A DNA stretch of 64,000 nucleotides from Sideroxydans sp. (GCA_028710605.1 JAQTTU010000006.1:1-64000); one strand, 5' to 3'; numbered from the stretch's first letter, positions 1 through 9,695 are shown. Notes: a model not told the origin generated them from the letters alone. Program-made: numbers and translations.

Positions 1-2
1 TT

Positions 3-79
3 TGGTGGTGATAGGTGGACTTGAACCACCGACCCCAGCATTATGAGTGCTGTGCTCTAACCAACTGAGCTATATCACC
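3..79 (-). tRNA. tRNA-Met (CAT), elongator type
   Basis: The minus strand reads a full cloverleaf: 7-bp acceptor stem GGTGATA/TATCACC, D-arm, anticodon stem CAGCA/TGCTG closing loop CTCATAA, a GGGTC-type variable region, T-arm, and an encoded CCA at 3-5. CAT could also be tRNA-Ile2, but the anticodon arm and variable loop resemble elongator Met tRNAs (from memory of E. coli metT). Confidence 0.93.
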
Positions 80-160
80 GTAACTTTGCCCTTGCGGCGC
101 AATCCGTCCGACCGCGCCAATTCAGGAAGGGCGGCATTTTGCTGATTTCGCCCCCTCCTG

Positions 161-889
161 TCAATTGCAGTCCTGAATTTTAATTTCGCTGTCCGGGAAG
201 TTTTTTTGCAGCGCGCGCACTTTATCGGCGATTGCCGCATCCGCTCCGGCAATCTCAAACAGGGTGAACTTGAGCGTGGTCTTGCGTTCGCCCACTTTGG
301 CGCTATGCACGCCTTTGCCGCGCAATCCGGCCAAAAACTTCTGCGCCGATTCCTCGGTTCTGAACACGCCCAGCGAGATCGCATTCAGCCATGCGCCGTC
401 TTCCTGCACCACAAAGTGCTCATTCACGCCCAACTGTTTCAATTGCTTGATCTTGAGCAGAACTTCGGCATGGTTCTTCAGCGGCGGGATATACACCCAG
501 AACCCGCTGGCATGCTCCACCGTGCGCGGTTTGAGTTTATCTCCCAGTTGCAACCCGTCCAGCGCAGTTTGCGCTTGCACCAGCCCGCTGCCGGAAAACT
601 CCCCCCACTCCAGACACTGTTTCTTCGGCGACACCACGGCAACAGGCGACAGGATGATGACGGGAGCGGAAGCGGCCAACGCCGGGGCTGCCACCGCCGA
701 TACCGGCTTAATCGCAGCAACGCCGGAGACGGCAGGCAGCACCTCGCTCGCCAACCTGATCTTATCCGGGCTGATTTCAGCTTGCGCTACAGGGATGTCG
801 GGATTTTCCGTTAATGTGCCGCCGAAACGCATCACCGCAAAAAACACGATATTCGCCAGCAGCAACAAGCCCAGTATCCATTTGGTCAT
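161..889 (-). CDS. SPOR-domain-like membrane-anchored protein
   Basis: The 242-residue protein has one N-terminal membrane segment (about residues 4-20) and an Ala/Val/Pro-rich linker. Its C-terminal region (about 95-215) has the alternating strand/helix pattern of SPOR peptidoglycan-binding domains, including motifs such as GFWVYIPP and ISLGVFRTEESA. SPOR proteins bind denuded glycan strands, often at division sites. The start codon overlaps the stop of coaX by 4 bp (ATGA), so it is the last gene of a birA-coaX-SPOR operon. The SPOR assignment is by pattern; the exact function is unknown. Confidence 0.75.
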   Translation of the reverse strand: MTKWILGLLLLANIVFFAVMRFGGTLTENPDIPVAQAEISPDKIRLASEVLPAVSGVAAIKPVSAVAAPALAASAPVIILSPVAVVSPKKQCLEWGEFSGSGLVQAQTALDGLQLGDKLKPRTVEHASGFWVYIPPLKNHAEVLLKIKQLKQLGVNEHFVVQEDGAWLNAISLGVFRTEESAQKFLAGLRGKGVHSAKVGERKTTLKFTLFEIAGADAAIADKVRALQKNFPDSEIKIQDCN

Positions 890-1608
890 TGTTTATCTTC
901 TCCCATGATCTGCAATCCGTGCAACACCAGATTGTCCTTATGTTCCAGCGCCATGCCCAAATGCGGCTGCACTTTGTCGGCTGCGCCGCCGCTCAACACG
1001 CAACGCACCCCGGCATACCGCGCCACCAGCAAGGCGTACTGATGCTCGATTGCGCCCAGTGTCGCGCGCAAAATTCCGCTGTGGATGGCATCCGCCGTAT
1101 TCAGCGGAAAGTCGCACAGCGCGCCGTCGGTTTCCTTGAGTTGCGCCGTATTGCCCAGCAAACTTTGCTGCATCAAATACACGCCCGGCAGAATCAAGCC
1201 GCCAAGGAATTCGCCTTCGGCGGACAACGCGTCCACCGTGGTGGCCGTGCCGCAATTCACCACCAGACATGCACCGCGCACGCGATGCCAGGCCGCGATC
1301 AACGCCGCCCAACGGTCGCTGCCCAGACGTTGCGGGTGCTGGTAAGCGTTGCGCACGCCGCATTGTTCGGCGCGCGCCTGCACAAATTGCAGCGGGCATT
1401 GCCATCCCGCACAAAGCGCTTGCACGCGCTCCGCCATAGGCGCACCCGCCACGTTGGACACCAGAATGCGCGAAGGCGCTGGCAGTTTGGCAAAAGCCTG
1501 CTGCAACGCGCGGAACTCGGTGTTGCCCAGCGCGCCTTTATGCATCCACTGGCCGTCGCGCACCAGCGCCCATTTGCAGCGGCTGTTTCCCACGTCCAGC
1601 AATAACAT
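886..1608 (-). CDS. coaX: Type III pantothenate kinase
   Basis: CoaX phosphorylates pantothenate, the first step of coenzyme A synthesis, and belongs to the ASKHA fold. At 240 residues it has the usual length. The N-terminal phosphate-binding loop is LLLDVGNSRCKWA, a central GSDRWAALIAA motif follows, and a CGTATTVD-like ATP-site segment lies near residue 120. It starts 2 bp after birA ends and overlaps the SPOR gene, a common betaproteobacterial arrangement. It is soluble, cytoplasmic and normally feedback-resistant to CoA. Confidence 0.95.
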   Translation of the reverse strand: MLLLDVGNSRCKWALVRDGQWMHKGALGNTEFRALQQAFAKLPAPSRILVSNVAGAPMAERVQALCAGWQCPLQFVQARAEQCGVRNAYQHPQRLGSDRWAALIAAWHRVRGACLVVNCGTATTVDALSAEGEFLGGLILPGVYLMQQSLLGNTAQLKETDGALCDFPLNTADAIHSGILRATLGAIEHQYALLVARYAGVRCVLSGGAADKVQPHLGMALEHKDNLVLHGLQIMGEDKQ

Positions 1609-1610
1609 TG

Positions 1611-2609
1611 CTAAACCCTCCTTAAACTGACTTCGCCCGCGTTGAACACCTGCATGCCATGCGCTGTCTCCAGCCGCAATGCGCCTTCAGCGGTCACCCC
1701 GCGCACTACGCCCTCGATACACTTGCCGTCCGGCAGCAGCAATTTGGCCGGGCGTTGCTGGAACAGATGATCGTTTTCCCATTCTGCGCGCAACGGCGCG
1801 AAGCCGTTTGCGGCGAATTCCCGCATCACCGCGACCAGATGCTTCAGCAACAGCCCCATCACCCGGTTGCGCTGTTGCAACGGAATGCCGCATGCGGCCA
1901 AGTCGCTCGCGGCCTGCTCGATGTGTTCGCGAGTTTGCGGCGGCAGCGCCAGATTCATGCCGATGCCGATGACCACCGCGCTGGGCCCCAGCATATCGCC
2001 TTGCGCCTCCAGCAAAATTCCGGCGAGTTTACCGTCGGGCAACAACACATCGTTGGGCCATTTCAGACCCGCGTCCTGCACGCCAAGTTCATGCAAGGCG
2101 CGCAGCATGGCAACACCCACGCCCAGACTCAAACCGGACAGCGCGGCCAAGCCGCACTCGAAGCGCCACAGCATGGAAAAGGTGAGCGCATTGCCCAGAC
2201 CGGAATGCCAAGTCCTGCCCAACCTGCCTCGCCCCGCGCTTTGCCATTCCACCGCCAGCACCGTGCCGCTTGCCGCGCCTTGCGTAGCGCGTTGCAACAG
2301 CAGCGCGTTGCTGGATGCGGCGTGATCGAGAATCTCCAGATGCAAGCTGTCGCGCGCCTCGCCCGCATGCCCGGCGATCTGCGCGGCATCCAGCCAGTGC
2401 AGCGGCTGCGCCAACTGGTAACCGCGCCCGCGCACGCTGTGCAGCGTGATGCCGTAGCGCCCCACATCCTGCAACGCGTTATGCACGCTGGCGCGCGACA
2501 GCCCGAGACTGTGCGCCATCTCTTCGCCCGAATGAAACTCGCCGTCCGCCAGCAAGCGCAGCAAGGAAAACGTCAGCGGTTTGGGAGTGTCGTATTCCGC
2601 TTGTTTCAT
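1611..2609 (-). CDS. birA: Biotin--[acetyl-CoA-carboxylase] ligase / biotin operon repressor
   Basis: The 332-residue protein has an N-terminal winged helix (about 10-65, HSLGLSRASVHNAL), the catalytic ligase domain with the biotinyl-AMP loop GRGRLGRTW (about 125-135), the KWPNDV motif (about 180), and an SH3-like C-terminal domain. It attaches biotin to the AccB carrier. The HTH suggests it can also act as a DNA-binding repressor, as in E. coli BirA; the target operon is not visible here. It is first in the birA-coaX-SPOR operon. Confidence 0.95.
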   Translation of the reverse strand: MKQAEYDTPKPLTFSLLRLLADGEFHSGEEMAHSLGLSRASVHNALQDVGRYGITLHSVRGRGYQLAQPLHWLDAAQIAGHAGEARDSLHLEILDHAASSNALLLQRATQGAASGTVLAVEWQSAGRGRLGRTWHSGLGNALTFSMLWRFECGLAALSGLSLGVGVAMLRALHELGVQDAGLKWPNDVLLPDGKLAGILLEAQGDMLGPSAVVIGIGMNLALPPQTREHIEQAASDLAACGIPLQQRNRVMGLLLKHLVAVMREFAANGFAPLRAEWENDHLFQQRPAKLLLPDGKCIEGVVRGVTAEGALRLETAHGMQVFNAGEVSLRRV

Positions 2610-2631
2610 TCCAAAAACCTCAGATGGTATC

Positions 2632-2695
2632 TTTGTAGGTGCGAATTCATTCGCGCAAATGACGTGTTATGTGCGAATGAATTCGCACCTACAAA
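2632..2695. repeat. Inverted repeat, 23-bp arms
   Basis: Perfect arms at 2632-2654 and 2673-2695 (TTTGTAGGTGCGAATTC...) surround an 18-bp spacer. The element lies between birA and the patatin gene and would form a long hairpin on either strand. It is one of several unrelated palindromic repeat types in this window. Confidence 0.9.
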
Positions 2696-2718
2696 CCCCT
2701 TGAATACGGTTTGAAATT

Positions 2719-3897
2719 TCATTGCGGCATGTCGTTGCATGTATCCGCGCCCGCCTGCTCGAAAAATTGCAGTATTTCGTCGCGGCGTTTGAAGGCATCC
2801 TGATAGCCCAGCTCGATCAGGGCACGGCAATAATATTTATCGAACAGCAAATAACTCACCAGATTCGCACCGCTGCCGCGCATCACGCCGACCAGACGCA
2901 ACAGCACCCGGATCGTCCACGGCAGGTGCGAAATATAACGCTCGGCGATTTTTTCCAGCGGCTGGCTGGGAGAAATGACCAGCGCCTCGACGTATTGCAG
3001 GTCAACTTTGTTGCGCATCTCTTCCGGGATCATGCTGATGGTGCGGTTATTGCGTTTCAATCTTTCCAGATCGACCTCAAGACCGTCGGTAAAAATACTG
3101 TCCAGCGCGTGTCCGGCGATTTCCGCGAGCGTGGGGTAATGGCTGATCTTGTCGCGCTTGGCATCCTCGGCCAAATCGCCGTGCCCGACCCCCACCACCA
3201 TCACGCGCTCCGCGCCGAGATGCAGCGCGGAGCTGATGGGCGCGATCTGGCGCATCGAGCCGTCGCAGAAAAATTCCCGGTTCACATGCACCGCAGGAAA
3301 AATGTAGGGAATGGCCGACGAGGCGAGCAAATGCTGGGTGGTGATCTGCGTCGGCACGCCGATGCGGCGCGCGCGCTTCCACGGTTGAATATCGGCAGCG
3401 CCCTGATAGAAGGTCACCGAATGCCCCGAGCCGTAACCCGATGCGGTGACACTGAGCGCATGCACCAGCCCCGCATCGATATTTTGCTGGATCAACTCGC
3501 AAGGAAGAATGCGTTCCAGATAAAGCCGCTTGGGCCGGTTATCCAGCAGCGAAACGCGGTTCAAGCGGTTGCTGCCCAGCACGCTCAACACCAGCCCCAA
3601 CAGCCAGCGACCGGTGTTTTTCGCCACGCCCAGCACATCGGTACGATAGATGTCGGTCACGCGCGCATTGTTCCAGATACCGTTCAGATAACGCACCCCC
3701 TTGCGGAAGTGGCGCGCATTGATGGTCAGTGCCACCGCATTCAATGCGCCCGCCGATGTGCCGCACACCACATCGAACGGAATATGCGAACGGTAGGGCA
3801 TGAACTCGGCAATCGCCTTCAATACGCCGACCTGATAGGCGGCTCGCGCGCCGCCACCGGTCAGAATGAGTCCGATCTTTTGTTTGGCCTGGCTCAT
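2719..3897 (-). CDS. Patatin-like phospholipase family protein
   Basis: The 392-residue protein has the patatin catalytic dyad. The oxyanion-hole loop is LTGGGARAAYQVG (residues about 12-24), the nucleophile elbow is GTSAG (about 47-51), and the catalytic Asp is in DGSMRQIAP (about 215). No signal peptide is seen, so it is probably cytoplasmic, like RssA-type bacterial patatins. It would hydrolyse acyl-ester lipids; the substrate cannot be told. The C-terminal 120 residues are a helical extension. A small unknown gene lies just upstream on the same strand. Confidence 0.88.
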   Translation of the reverse strand: MSQAKQKIGLILTGGGARAAYQVGVLKAIAEFMPYRSHIPFDVVCGTSAGALNAVALTINARHFRKGVRYLNGIWNNARVTDIYRTDVLGVAKNTGRWLLGLVLSVLGSNRLNRVSLLDNRPKRLYLERILPCELIQQNIDAGLVHALSVTASGYGSGHSVTFYQGAADIQPWKRARRIGVPTQITTQHLLASSAIPYIFPAVHVNREFFCDGSMRQIAPISSALHLGAERVMVVGVGHGDLAEDAKRDKISHYPTLAEIAGHALDSIFTDGLEVDLERLKRNNRTISMIPEEMRNKVDLQYVEALVISPSQPLEKIAERYISHLPWTIRVLLRLVGVMRGSGANLVSYLLFDKYYCRALIELGYQDAFKRRDEILQFFEQAGADTCNDMPQ

Positions 3898-3911
3898 TTG
3901 CGCATCAGTGA

Positions 3912-4151
3912 TTACGCCTCATCCGGCTCCGCATGCACCGCTTCCAGCGCGTCTTTCAGCGTCTCTTCCGGCAACGCGTTCAACATCTCCGACAACATAT
4001 CCGCCGCCGCCACCGCATTCGGTTGCAGCTTGCTCGCATCCGCATTCGCCACCAGCACCGCCGCCGCGCCCACCACTCTGAGCAAGCGCGCGCGCTCGTT
4101 CATCAACATCTCGATTTCCTGGCTCAACAACTCGATTTCCTGCTTGTTCAT
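3912..4151 (-). CDS. Small hypothetical protein, coiled-coil N-terminus
   Basis: A 79-residue acidic protein begins MNKQEIELLSQEIEML, predicted as a helix, followed by an Ala-rich stretch and an acidic tail. I chose ATG at 4151 because a GGGAG ribosome-binding site sits about 7 bp upstream; a longer frame to 4274 has no such site and would enter the rhlE promoter. It lies 14 bp upstream of the patatin gene and may be co-transcribed. I do not recognise the family. Confidence 0.6.
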   Translation of the reverse strand: MNKQEIELLSQEIEMLMNERARLLRVVGAAAVLVANADASKLQPNAVAAADMLSEMLNALPEETLKDALEAVHAEPDEA

Positions 4152-4236
4152 TACTAACTCCCGATTGAATTGTGATTTGATTATAGCGCAGCAAATTGCT
4201 GCGTCACGGCGCGTAAAACCGCGATTGGGGGAAAGG

Positions 4237-4266
4237 TTAATTCCCCGACGGGCGTGAGCGTATAAT
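4237..4266 (+). promoter_or_regulatory. Candidate sigma-70 promoter of rhlE
   Basis: A perfect TATAAT at 4261-4266 is preceded by TTAATT at 4237-4242, an 18-bp spacing. The ATG at 4265 overlaps this -10 box, which argues that translation begins downstream at 4313. Confidence 0.45.
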
Positions 4267-4312
4267 GCGCCCACCCAAGCAACGAATCCGCCATCCTCAT
4301 AAAGAGAAAAAA

Positions 4313-5686
4313 TTGAATCCAGTCAGTTTTGCCGACCTGCAACTAGCGCCGCAAATTCTTAAAGCGCTCACCGAATCCGGTTACACCACCCCTACCCCCA
4401 TTCAGGCGCAAGCCATCCCCGTCGTGCTCGCAGGCCGCGACCTGATGGCAGGCGCACAAACCGGCACAGGAAAAACTGCCGCCTTCGCGCTGCCCCTGCT
4501 GCAAAAACTGTTGCCGCACGCCAGCACCAGCACCTCGCCCGCGCGCCATCAAGTGCGCGCGCTGATCCTGGTGCCGACGCGCGAACTGGCGGTGCAAGTG
4601 GAAGAAAGCGTGAAGGCCTACGCCAAACACACCAACCTGCGTTCGCTGGTGGTGTACGGCGGAGTCGATATCAGAACGCAAACGCCGCACCTGAAAACCG
4701 GCATCGAAATTCTGGTGGCGACACCGGGAAGATTGCTGGATCACGTCGAACAAAAAACCGTGCAGTTGAATCAGGTGCAAATGCTGGTGCTGGACGAAGC
4801 CGACCGCATGCTGGACATGGGCTTCATGCCCGCGCTGAAACGCATTCTGGCCTTGCTGCCCAAGCAGCGCCAAAGCCTGATGTTCTCCGCCACCTTCTCC
4901 AACGAGATCAAAAAACTGTCTGAAGATTTTTTGATCTCGCCGCAACTGATCGAAGTCGCGCGCAGCAACGCTTCCGCCGAGAACATCACGCAAAAAGTGT
5001 ATCTGGTCGAACACGGCGACAAACACGCGCTGCTCACCCAGTTGTTGCGCGGCGACGATGCCAAGCAAGCCATCGTCTTCACCAAAACCAAAATCACCGC
5101 CAGCCGCCTCGCCAAACTGCTGATACACGACGGCCTCTCCGCCGATGCCATCCACGGCGACAAAACCCAGCTCGAACGCATGCAGGCGCTGGACGCATTC
5201 AAGACCGGCAAAATCGCCGTGCTGATCGCCACCGACGTGGCCGCGCGCGGGCTCGACATCGACCATCTGCCCATGGTCATCAACTACGAAATCCCGCACG
5301 CGGCGGAAGATTACGTGCACCGCATCGGCCGCACCGGACGCGCGGGCGCTTCGGGCACCGCTATTTCACTGGTGTCGCCGGACGAAGAACGCTATCTGGC
5401 CGACATTGAAAAACTGATCAAAACCGAAATCAAAAAAGAGCGCGCAGTTCTACCGTCTCGCCCCTCCCGCCCGCAACATCCGCCGCGCGACGAAGCCCAC
5501 CCGCAACACTACGCCCCGCGCCCCGCCGCACCGAGAAAACCCGCGCAAGATGCGTGGTTCGACAAACCTTACGAACCCAGCACCAGCGTCGCCGCTGCAC
5601 CCGTGAAGAAGGCGGAGCCGCTGCCGGGCAAACCCAAATCGCAAATACCGGCGCTGTTCAAACGCCCCACTCCGCCTACCGAATAA
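4313..5686 (+). CDS. rhlE: DEAD-box ATP-dependent RNA helicase, RhlE-like
   Basis: The 457-residue helicase has all family motifs in order: Q motif (GYTTPTPIQ), Walker A AQTGTGKT, PTRELA, DEAD, SAT, ATDVAARGLDI and HRIGRTGR. A basic, Pro-rich tail of about 80 residues follows. It would unwind short RNA duplexes in ribosome assembly or mRNA decay. I prefer a TTG start at 4313, because the in-frame ATG at 4265 lies inside the likely -10 box; the product then begins LNPVSFADLQL, where RhlE proteins normally begin. Confidence 0.92.
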   Translation: MNPVSFADLQLAPQILKALTESGYTTPTPIQAQAIPVVLAGRDLMAGAQTGTGKTAAFALPLLQKLLPHASTSTSPARHQVRALILVPTRELAVQVEESVKAYAKHTNLRSLVVYGGVDIRTQTPHLKTGIEILVATPGRLLDHVEQKTVQLNQVQMLVLDEADRMLDMGFMPALKRILALLPKQRQSLMFSATFSNEIKKLSEDFLISPQLIEVARSNASAENITQKVYLVEHGDKHALLTQLLRGDDAKQAIVFTKTKITASRLAKLLIHDGLSADAIHGDKTQLERMQALDAFKTGKIAVLIATDVAARGLDIDHLPMVINYEIPHAAEDYVHRIGRTGRAGASGTAISLVSPDEERYLADIEKLIKTEIKKERAVLPSRPSRPQHPPRDEAHPQHYAPRPAAPRKPAQDAWFDKPYEPSTSVAAAPVKKAEPLPGKPKSQIPALFKRPTPPTE

Positions 5687-5697
5687 GCCAACCTCAT

Positions 5698-5760
5698 GGA
5701 GATGCCCGTCAATAGGGCATCTCCATCAATTACATATTGCGCATTACCTATTGACGGCGC
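5698..5760. repeat. Dispersed repeat family A, inverted pair
   Basis: The core CCTATTGACGGGC occurs here inverted at 5701-5716 and forward at 5748-5759. The same core recurs at 19692, 22617, 30619, 32941 and 46388. The rest of the 306-bp gap to 5993 shows no gene or clear promoter. Confidence 0.75.
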
Positions 5761-5992
5761 TCATTGTTTTTTGTGCAAGTGCCGGGAACGGAGGCACGTC
5801 GCCATGCGGGACTCACAGCTCCCAACCTTCTCCTTGACTAGAAAATGGGATTGCGGGAGATTCGCGCCAAGGATTTGCTCGACAAATGCTGTGCGGTTTT
5901 CAATCGGCAGATTTGATCGCTTGAACTGCGAGTTCGGATGATGTCCGGCGGACAGAAAATAATAATTTGAGGTCGTGGTGGGAGCGGAAGCT

Positions 5993-6649
5993 ATGCCGGA
6001 AAAGCGCAGTGTATTGATCGTAGAGGACGACAACCACATCAGGTGGCATTTCGAGCGCTCCATCCTTCAGCACGAAAATCTGTCGCTGCATGGTTCCGCA
6101 GCCACTTTTGAGGGCGCGCTGAATCAGATGCATAGTTTTCCCGATGTGCTGCTTGTCGATCTGGGGTTGCCCGACGGCAATGGTGCCGATTTGATCCGGC
6201 TACTGAAGGCGCAAGCGCCGCGTAGCGAAGCAATCGTAATTACCGTTTTTTCAGACGAGTTCAGGGTTATCGAAGCAATACGGGCGGGCGCTGTCGGCTA
6301 CCTGCTCAAAGATTCGATGCCGGAAGATATTGGCAAGATGACGATGGAAATGTTGAACGGAATTTCCCCCATCTCGCCAGCTGTGGCGCGTTACATCATC
6401 AACGCGCTCAGGCCGGGTGCTGAAACAGCGCAGCAGCCCAACTCACTCCTTTCTATCAAGGAAGTTTCGGTACTGCAACTGGTGGCGCGCGGTTACACGC
6501 GCGATGAAATCGCAGAAATGGTGGGTAACAGCGTGCATACCGTTGTCGCCCACATCCGCAACATTTACAGAAAACTCGAAGTACACAGTCGCAACGAAGC
6601 CGTGTTCGAAGCATGCCAACTGGGACTCATCAAACTGAATGACAACTAG
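5993..6649 (+). CDS. Two-component response regulator, NarL/FixJ family
   Basis: The 218-residue protein has a receiver domain (about 5-120) with acidic pair EDD, phospho-Asp in LLVDLGLPDGNGAD, Thr/Ser in ITVFSD and Lys in YLLKDS. A LuxR-type HTH (about 150-210) contains VARGYTRDEIAEMV and HIRNIYRKLEVHSRNEAV. I chose ATG at 5993 because GGGAG lies about 9 bp upstream; GTG at 5975 is the alternative. Its end overlaps the next gene, a histidine kinase, by 11 bp, so they should be a cognate pair. Confidence 0.92.
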   Translation: MPEKRSVLIVEDDNHIRWHFERSILQHENLSLHGSAATFEGALNQMHSFPDVLLVDLGLPDGNGADLIRLLKAQAPRSEAIVITVFSDEFRVIEAIRAGAVGYLLKDSMPEDIGKMTMEMLNGISPISPAVARYIINALRPGAETAQQPNSLLSIKEVSVLQLVARGYTRDEIAEMVGNSVHTVVAHIRNIYRKLEVHSRNEAVFEACQLGLIKLNDN

Positions 6650-8477
6650 GCTGATTGCCGCCTTTGTATTGCTGTTGGCAACGGCAAGTGCTGCGGTTGC
6701 GCAAACCGATCCCGTCGTCAACTACCGCATGCTGACACAGGCCGAATCTGTCATTGGCACTCCCGGAGAAAAGAGCCCCCCCAAATCGGACGCATGGCAA
6801 TCTGTCGCATTGCCTGATAACTGGAATGCGTCGCATCCCGGTTTCGGCGGTTACGTCTGGTATCGCTTGCCGCTGCAAGATATTGAGGGCGGCGGCAAAC
6901 TTGCCGTCCTGTTGCCCAGGCTGTGCATGAATGCCGAACTTTGGGTGAACAACTCGCTGATCGGCGATGGCGGCAAAATGACGGATCCGGTCGCCCGCAA
7001 CTGGCACCGCCCTTTGTATTTCATTTTTTCGCGCGCGTTGCTGAAAGCCGACGCAAACTGGTTGTACATCAGGGTGTATGCGTACCCGAACGACGGAGGC
7101 GGGCTGGGGCACCCCTACTTCGGCAAAGACACCGACTTAAAACCGCTGTTCGAGCGGGTCAATTTCGTGGACAACACCCTCAGTATCGCAGCGCTTGTAT
7201 TGACTGTGGCCGTCACACTGATGCTGCTGACCCTGTGGCTGTTGCGCAAAGGCCAATCGCTATACGGCTGGATGAGTGCTTCGGGGATTTTCTGGAGCAT
7301 TGTCATCGTCAATCAACTGTTCGAATATCCACCGCTCTGGTTAACGCGCTATTCGTGGGAGTGGTTGGTACATAGTTCGATTGATCTCTACTCCTTCTCT
7401 TTGTTGATGGTCGTTCACCGTTTTGTGGACGCGCCCAGAAAAAAAATTGAAGCGGCGACTGCAACCTATTTTCTAACTGCCTCTGCACTTGCATGGCTAC
7501 TGGCAGGAGACCAGCTTGTCGTCTGGTTTAACGCCATTCATATCGGTGCCATTGTCGCCGGATGTTACATGATCGTTTTTTGCGCATGGCAATACTGGAA
7601 GACACGGCAAGCCAGGGCGCTGGGCATGACGATTGCCATCGTTTGCTGCCTGATTATCGCCATGCATGATTGGCTTGCCATTGTTACCTCAAAACAACTG
7701 GGAACCATGCTGATAATGCAATTCGGCCCGCCGATTGTGCTGGTCTTGCTCGGTGTCTGGATGATGCTGCAATTCTCCAAAGTGCTCGACAGCGAAGAAC
7801 GCAGACGACTGCAAATTGAAAAACAGATTGCCGAAGTCAGCGAAGAACTGAACATCGAACATGCCAAGCGGATGGAACTGGAACGCAAAACCATCGTGCT
7901 GGCCGAACGGCAACAGTTCTCGCGCGAACTGCATGACGGCATGGGCGGGCATCTGATGTCGCTCAGAAACATGCTGTCCGGCGAAGTGCACAAAGACTCA
8001 AATATTCTGAGCGCACTCGATCAGGCCATTATCGACATGCGGCTGCTGGTGGATGCCGTCGGCGAAGATAACAACGACATCGGCATGATCATCGGGATGG
8101 TGCGCAGCAGGGTAGAACCCCAAATTGCCCATACCTCTCTCCGGGTCGAATGGCAGTTGACCGGCCTGCCGATGGACTGCCTGCTGCATAAAGGATACGG
8201 ACTGCATCTCGCCCGCATCCTGCAAGAGTCGATTACCAATGTAATGCGTCACGCCCAGGCTGGCAGGCTGGTGATAAAAGCCTCACACAACGCGGATTCC
8301 GCCGCAGTCATGATTGAAATTACCGACAATGGTTGTGGCATTCCCGAAAATGTTCGCTTTGGACGAGGCATCGCCAATATTCGCGAGCGCAGCAGATTGA
8401 TAGGCGGGCATGTTGAATTCAACAGCCTACCCGGACAGGGAACCACCATTCTGCTGAACATACCCGTCATTTCCTAG
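6639..8477 (+). CDS. Sensor histidine kinase, 7TMR-DISM type with HisKA_3
   Basis: The 612-residue protein has a signal peptide (1-20), a periplasmic beta-rich domain (about 30-170, with VALPDNW and GYVWYRLPL resembling galactose-binding folds), about seven membrane segments (180-385), a coiled coil, HisKA_3 dimerisation helix with the phospho-His in FSRELHDGMGGHL (about 430), and a HATPase domain (DNGCGIP, GRGIANIRERSRLIGG). The 7TMR-DISM layout usually senses small carbohydrates or similar ligands. It would phosphorylate the overlapping upstream regulator. The ligand is unknown. Confidence 0.9.
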   Translation: MTTRLIAAFVLLLATASAAVAQTDPVVNYRMLTQAESVIGTPGEKSPPKSDAWQSVALPDNWNASHPGFGGYVWYRLPLQDIEGGGKLAVLLPRLCMNAELWVNNSLIGDGGKMTDPVARNWHRPLYFIFSRALLKADANWLYIRVYAYPNDGGGLGHPYFGKDTDLKPLFERVNFVDNTLSIAALVLTVAVTLMLLTLWLLRKGQSLYGWMSASGIFWSIVIVNQLFEYPPLWLTRYSWEWLVHSSIDLYSFSLLMVVHRFVDAPRKKIEAATATYFLTASALAWLLAGDQLVVWFNAIHIGAIVAGCYMIVFCAWQYWKTRQARALGMTIAIVCCLIIAMHDWLAIVTSKQLGTMLIMQFGPPIVLVLLGVWMMLQFSKVLDSEERRRLQIEKQIAEVSEELNIEHAKRMELERKTIVLAERQQFSRELHDGMGGHLMSLRNMLSGEVHKDSNILSALDQAIIDMRLLVDAVGEDNNDIGMIIGMVRSRVEPQIAHTSLRVEWQLTGLPMDCLLHKGYGLHLARILQESITNVMRHAQAGRLVIKASHNADSAAVMIEITDNGCGIPENVRFGRGIANIRERSRLIGGHVEFNSLPGQGTTILLNIPVIS

Positions 8478-8609
8478 CCGCAGCCCCGATCACGGTCTAG
8501 CACATTTGTGCGATACCGTCGAAATCCATATCCCCCCACACTGTTCCTGCAAGCGTTTCTCCTGTCGCAGGACAGCCTGGAAGCGCACAACGCCAAGGGG
8601 ATACGGGAT

Positions 8610-9467
8610 ATGCAAAACGAAAATATGGCACGCACGGCAATCGAAGAAACCGCTGAAAAACTTATCCAGATACAAACATTCGGCGGGCTGTCCATGCAAA
8701 TCAACGGCAATTGCATGGGACTGCATGAATGGAAATCGCGACGGCTTTACCAATTGTTAGCCATGCTGGTCGCCTGCGGCGGACAAGGTGTGCCGCAGGG
8801 AAAAATCATCGACTTGCTGTGGCCGGATGCCGATGGCGACAAAGCTGTACAGAATTTCGAATTCAACCTGCGCCAACTCAGAAAACTGCTGGCCGACAAA
8901 CTGGAGGATATCGTTCACGGCTCGGAACTCATTTCCTGGCAGCAAGGCAAGATCAATTTGAACGAGCGATATTTCTCGCTGGATATTTGGCGCTGGGAAA
9001 GCCTCATCCGCGAAGCGGAAACCTTGCGGGATCAGCGCAGGGACGCAGAAGCGTTTGTCATGGAAAAACAAGCCTGCCGTCTCATGCGCGGGGTGTTTTT
9101 TTCGGGTGAGGAAGAAATATTTTTGTCGCAGCAACAGTACTGGCAGCAAAGAGGCGGGCATTGGCTCACGCTTACCGCCATGCGCTGGCGCGAATGCAAA
9201 CATACCACCCCCACATCGCTCATGTGGTTGACGGAAATCGCATTGAAATTCGATCCAGATTCAGAAAACCTTTGCCTGCAAGCCATGTTGACGCAGCTTG
9301 AAGAAGGGTTTGCCGTAGATGCCTTGCGCACCTATTTTTGCTGGACTGAACGCATCAAAGGCCGATACAGCATCAAGCCCTCCAGCAAGGTCGTTCAACT
9401 GGTTTCACAAATACAGCGCGCCCAAGCTGTAAATGGCAATTTCAACCAAGTTGCCTCCGGCTTGTGA
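8610..9467 (+). CDS. SARP/BTAD-like transcriptional regulator
   Basis: The 285-residue protein begins with an OmpR-type winged-helix region: IQTFGGLSMQINGN, then LYQLLAMLVACGGQGVPQ, DLLWPDADGDKA and LRQLRKLL. This is the usual order in SARP-family and related regulators. The C-terminal half is helical and BTAD/TPR-like (AVDALRTYFCWTERIKGRY). I chose ATG at 8610 because AAGGGGA lies about 9 bp upstream; a GTG at 8508 has no ribosome-binding site. It follows the histidine kinase by about 130 bp and may be part of the same regulon. Confidence 0.75.
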   Translation: MQNENMARTAIEETAEKLIQIQTFGGLSMQINGNCMGLHEWKSRRLYQLLAMLVACGGQGVPQGKIIDLLWPDADGDKAVQNFEFNLRQLRKLLADKLEDIVHGSELISWQQGKINLNERYFSLDIWRWESLIREAETLRDQRRDAEAFVMEKQACRLMRGVFFSGEEEIFLSQQQYWQQRGGHWLTLTAMRWRECKHTTPTSLMWLTEIALKFDPDSENLCLQAMLTQLEEGFAVDALRTYFCWTERIKGRYSIKPSSKVVQLVSQIQRAQAVNGNFNQVASGL

Positions 9468-9695
9468 AATATAGCGGATTCATTGTTTGAAGACTCGCGC
9501 GCCGAGTGCGGTAGATCTGCAAATCAATTTCATCCTCAATCACCAATAACCCGCTTTATCTCGGTCATTTCTCGGGCACGCACAAATACCATGCACTTGT
9601 CGCGCAGGAATGACCGCGTCAGTCACCCTCGACGATAGAACAGTTTTCGGACTGTAATTCGATTCAATAAATCAAATTGTAAACACGAAAGGGGA

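Noticed and set aside
4265..4312. N-terminal extension of RhlE from ATG 4265
   Set aside because: This ATG is inside a perfect TATAAT box and the added residues do not resemble RhlE proteins.
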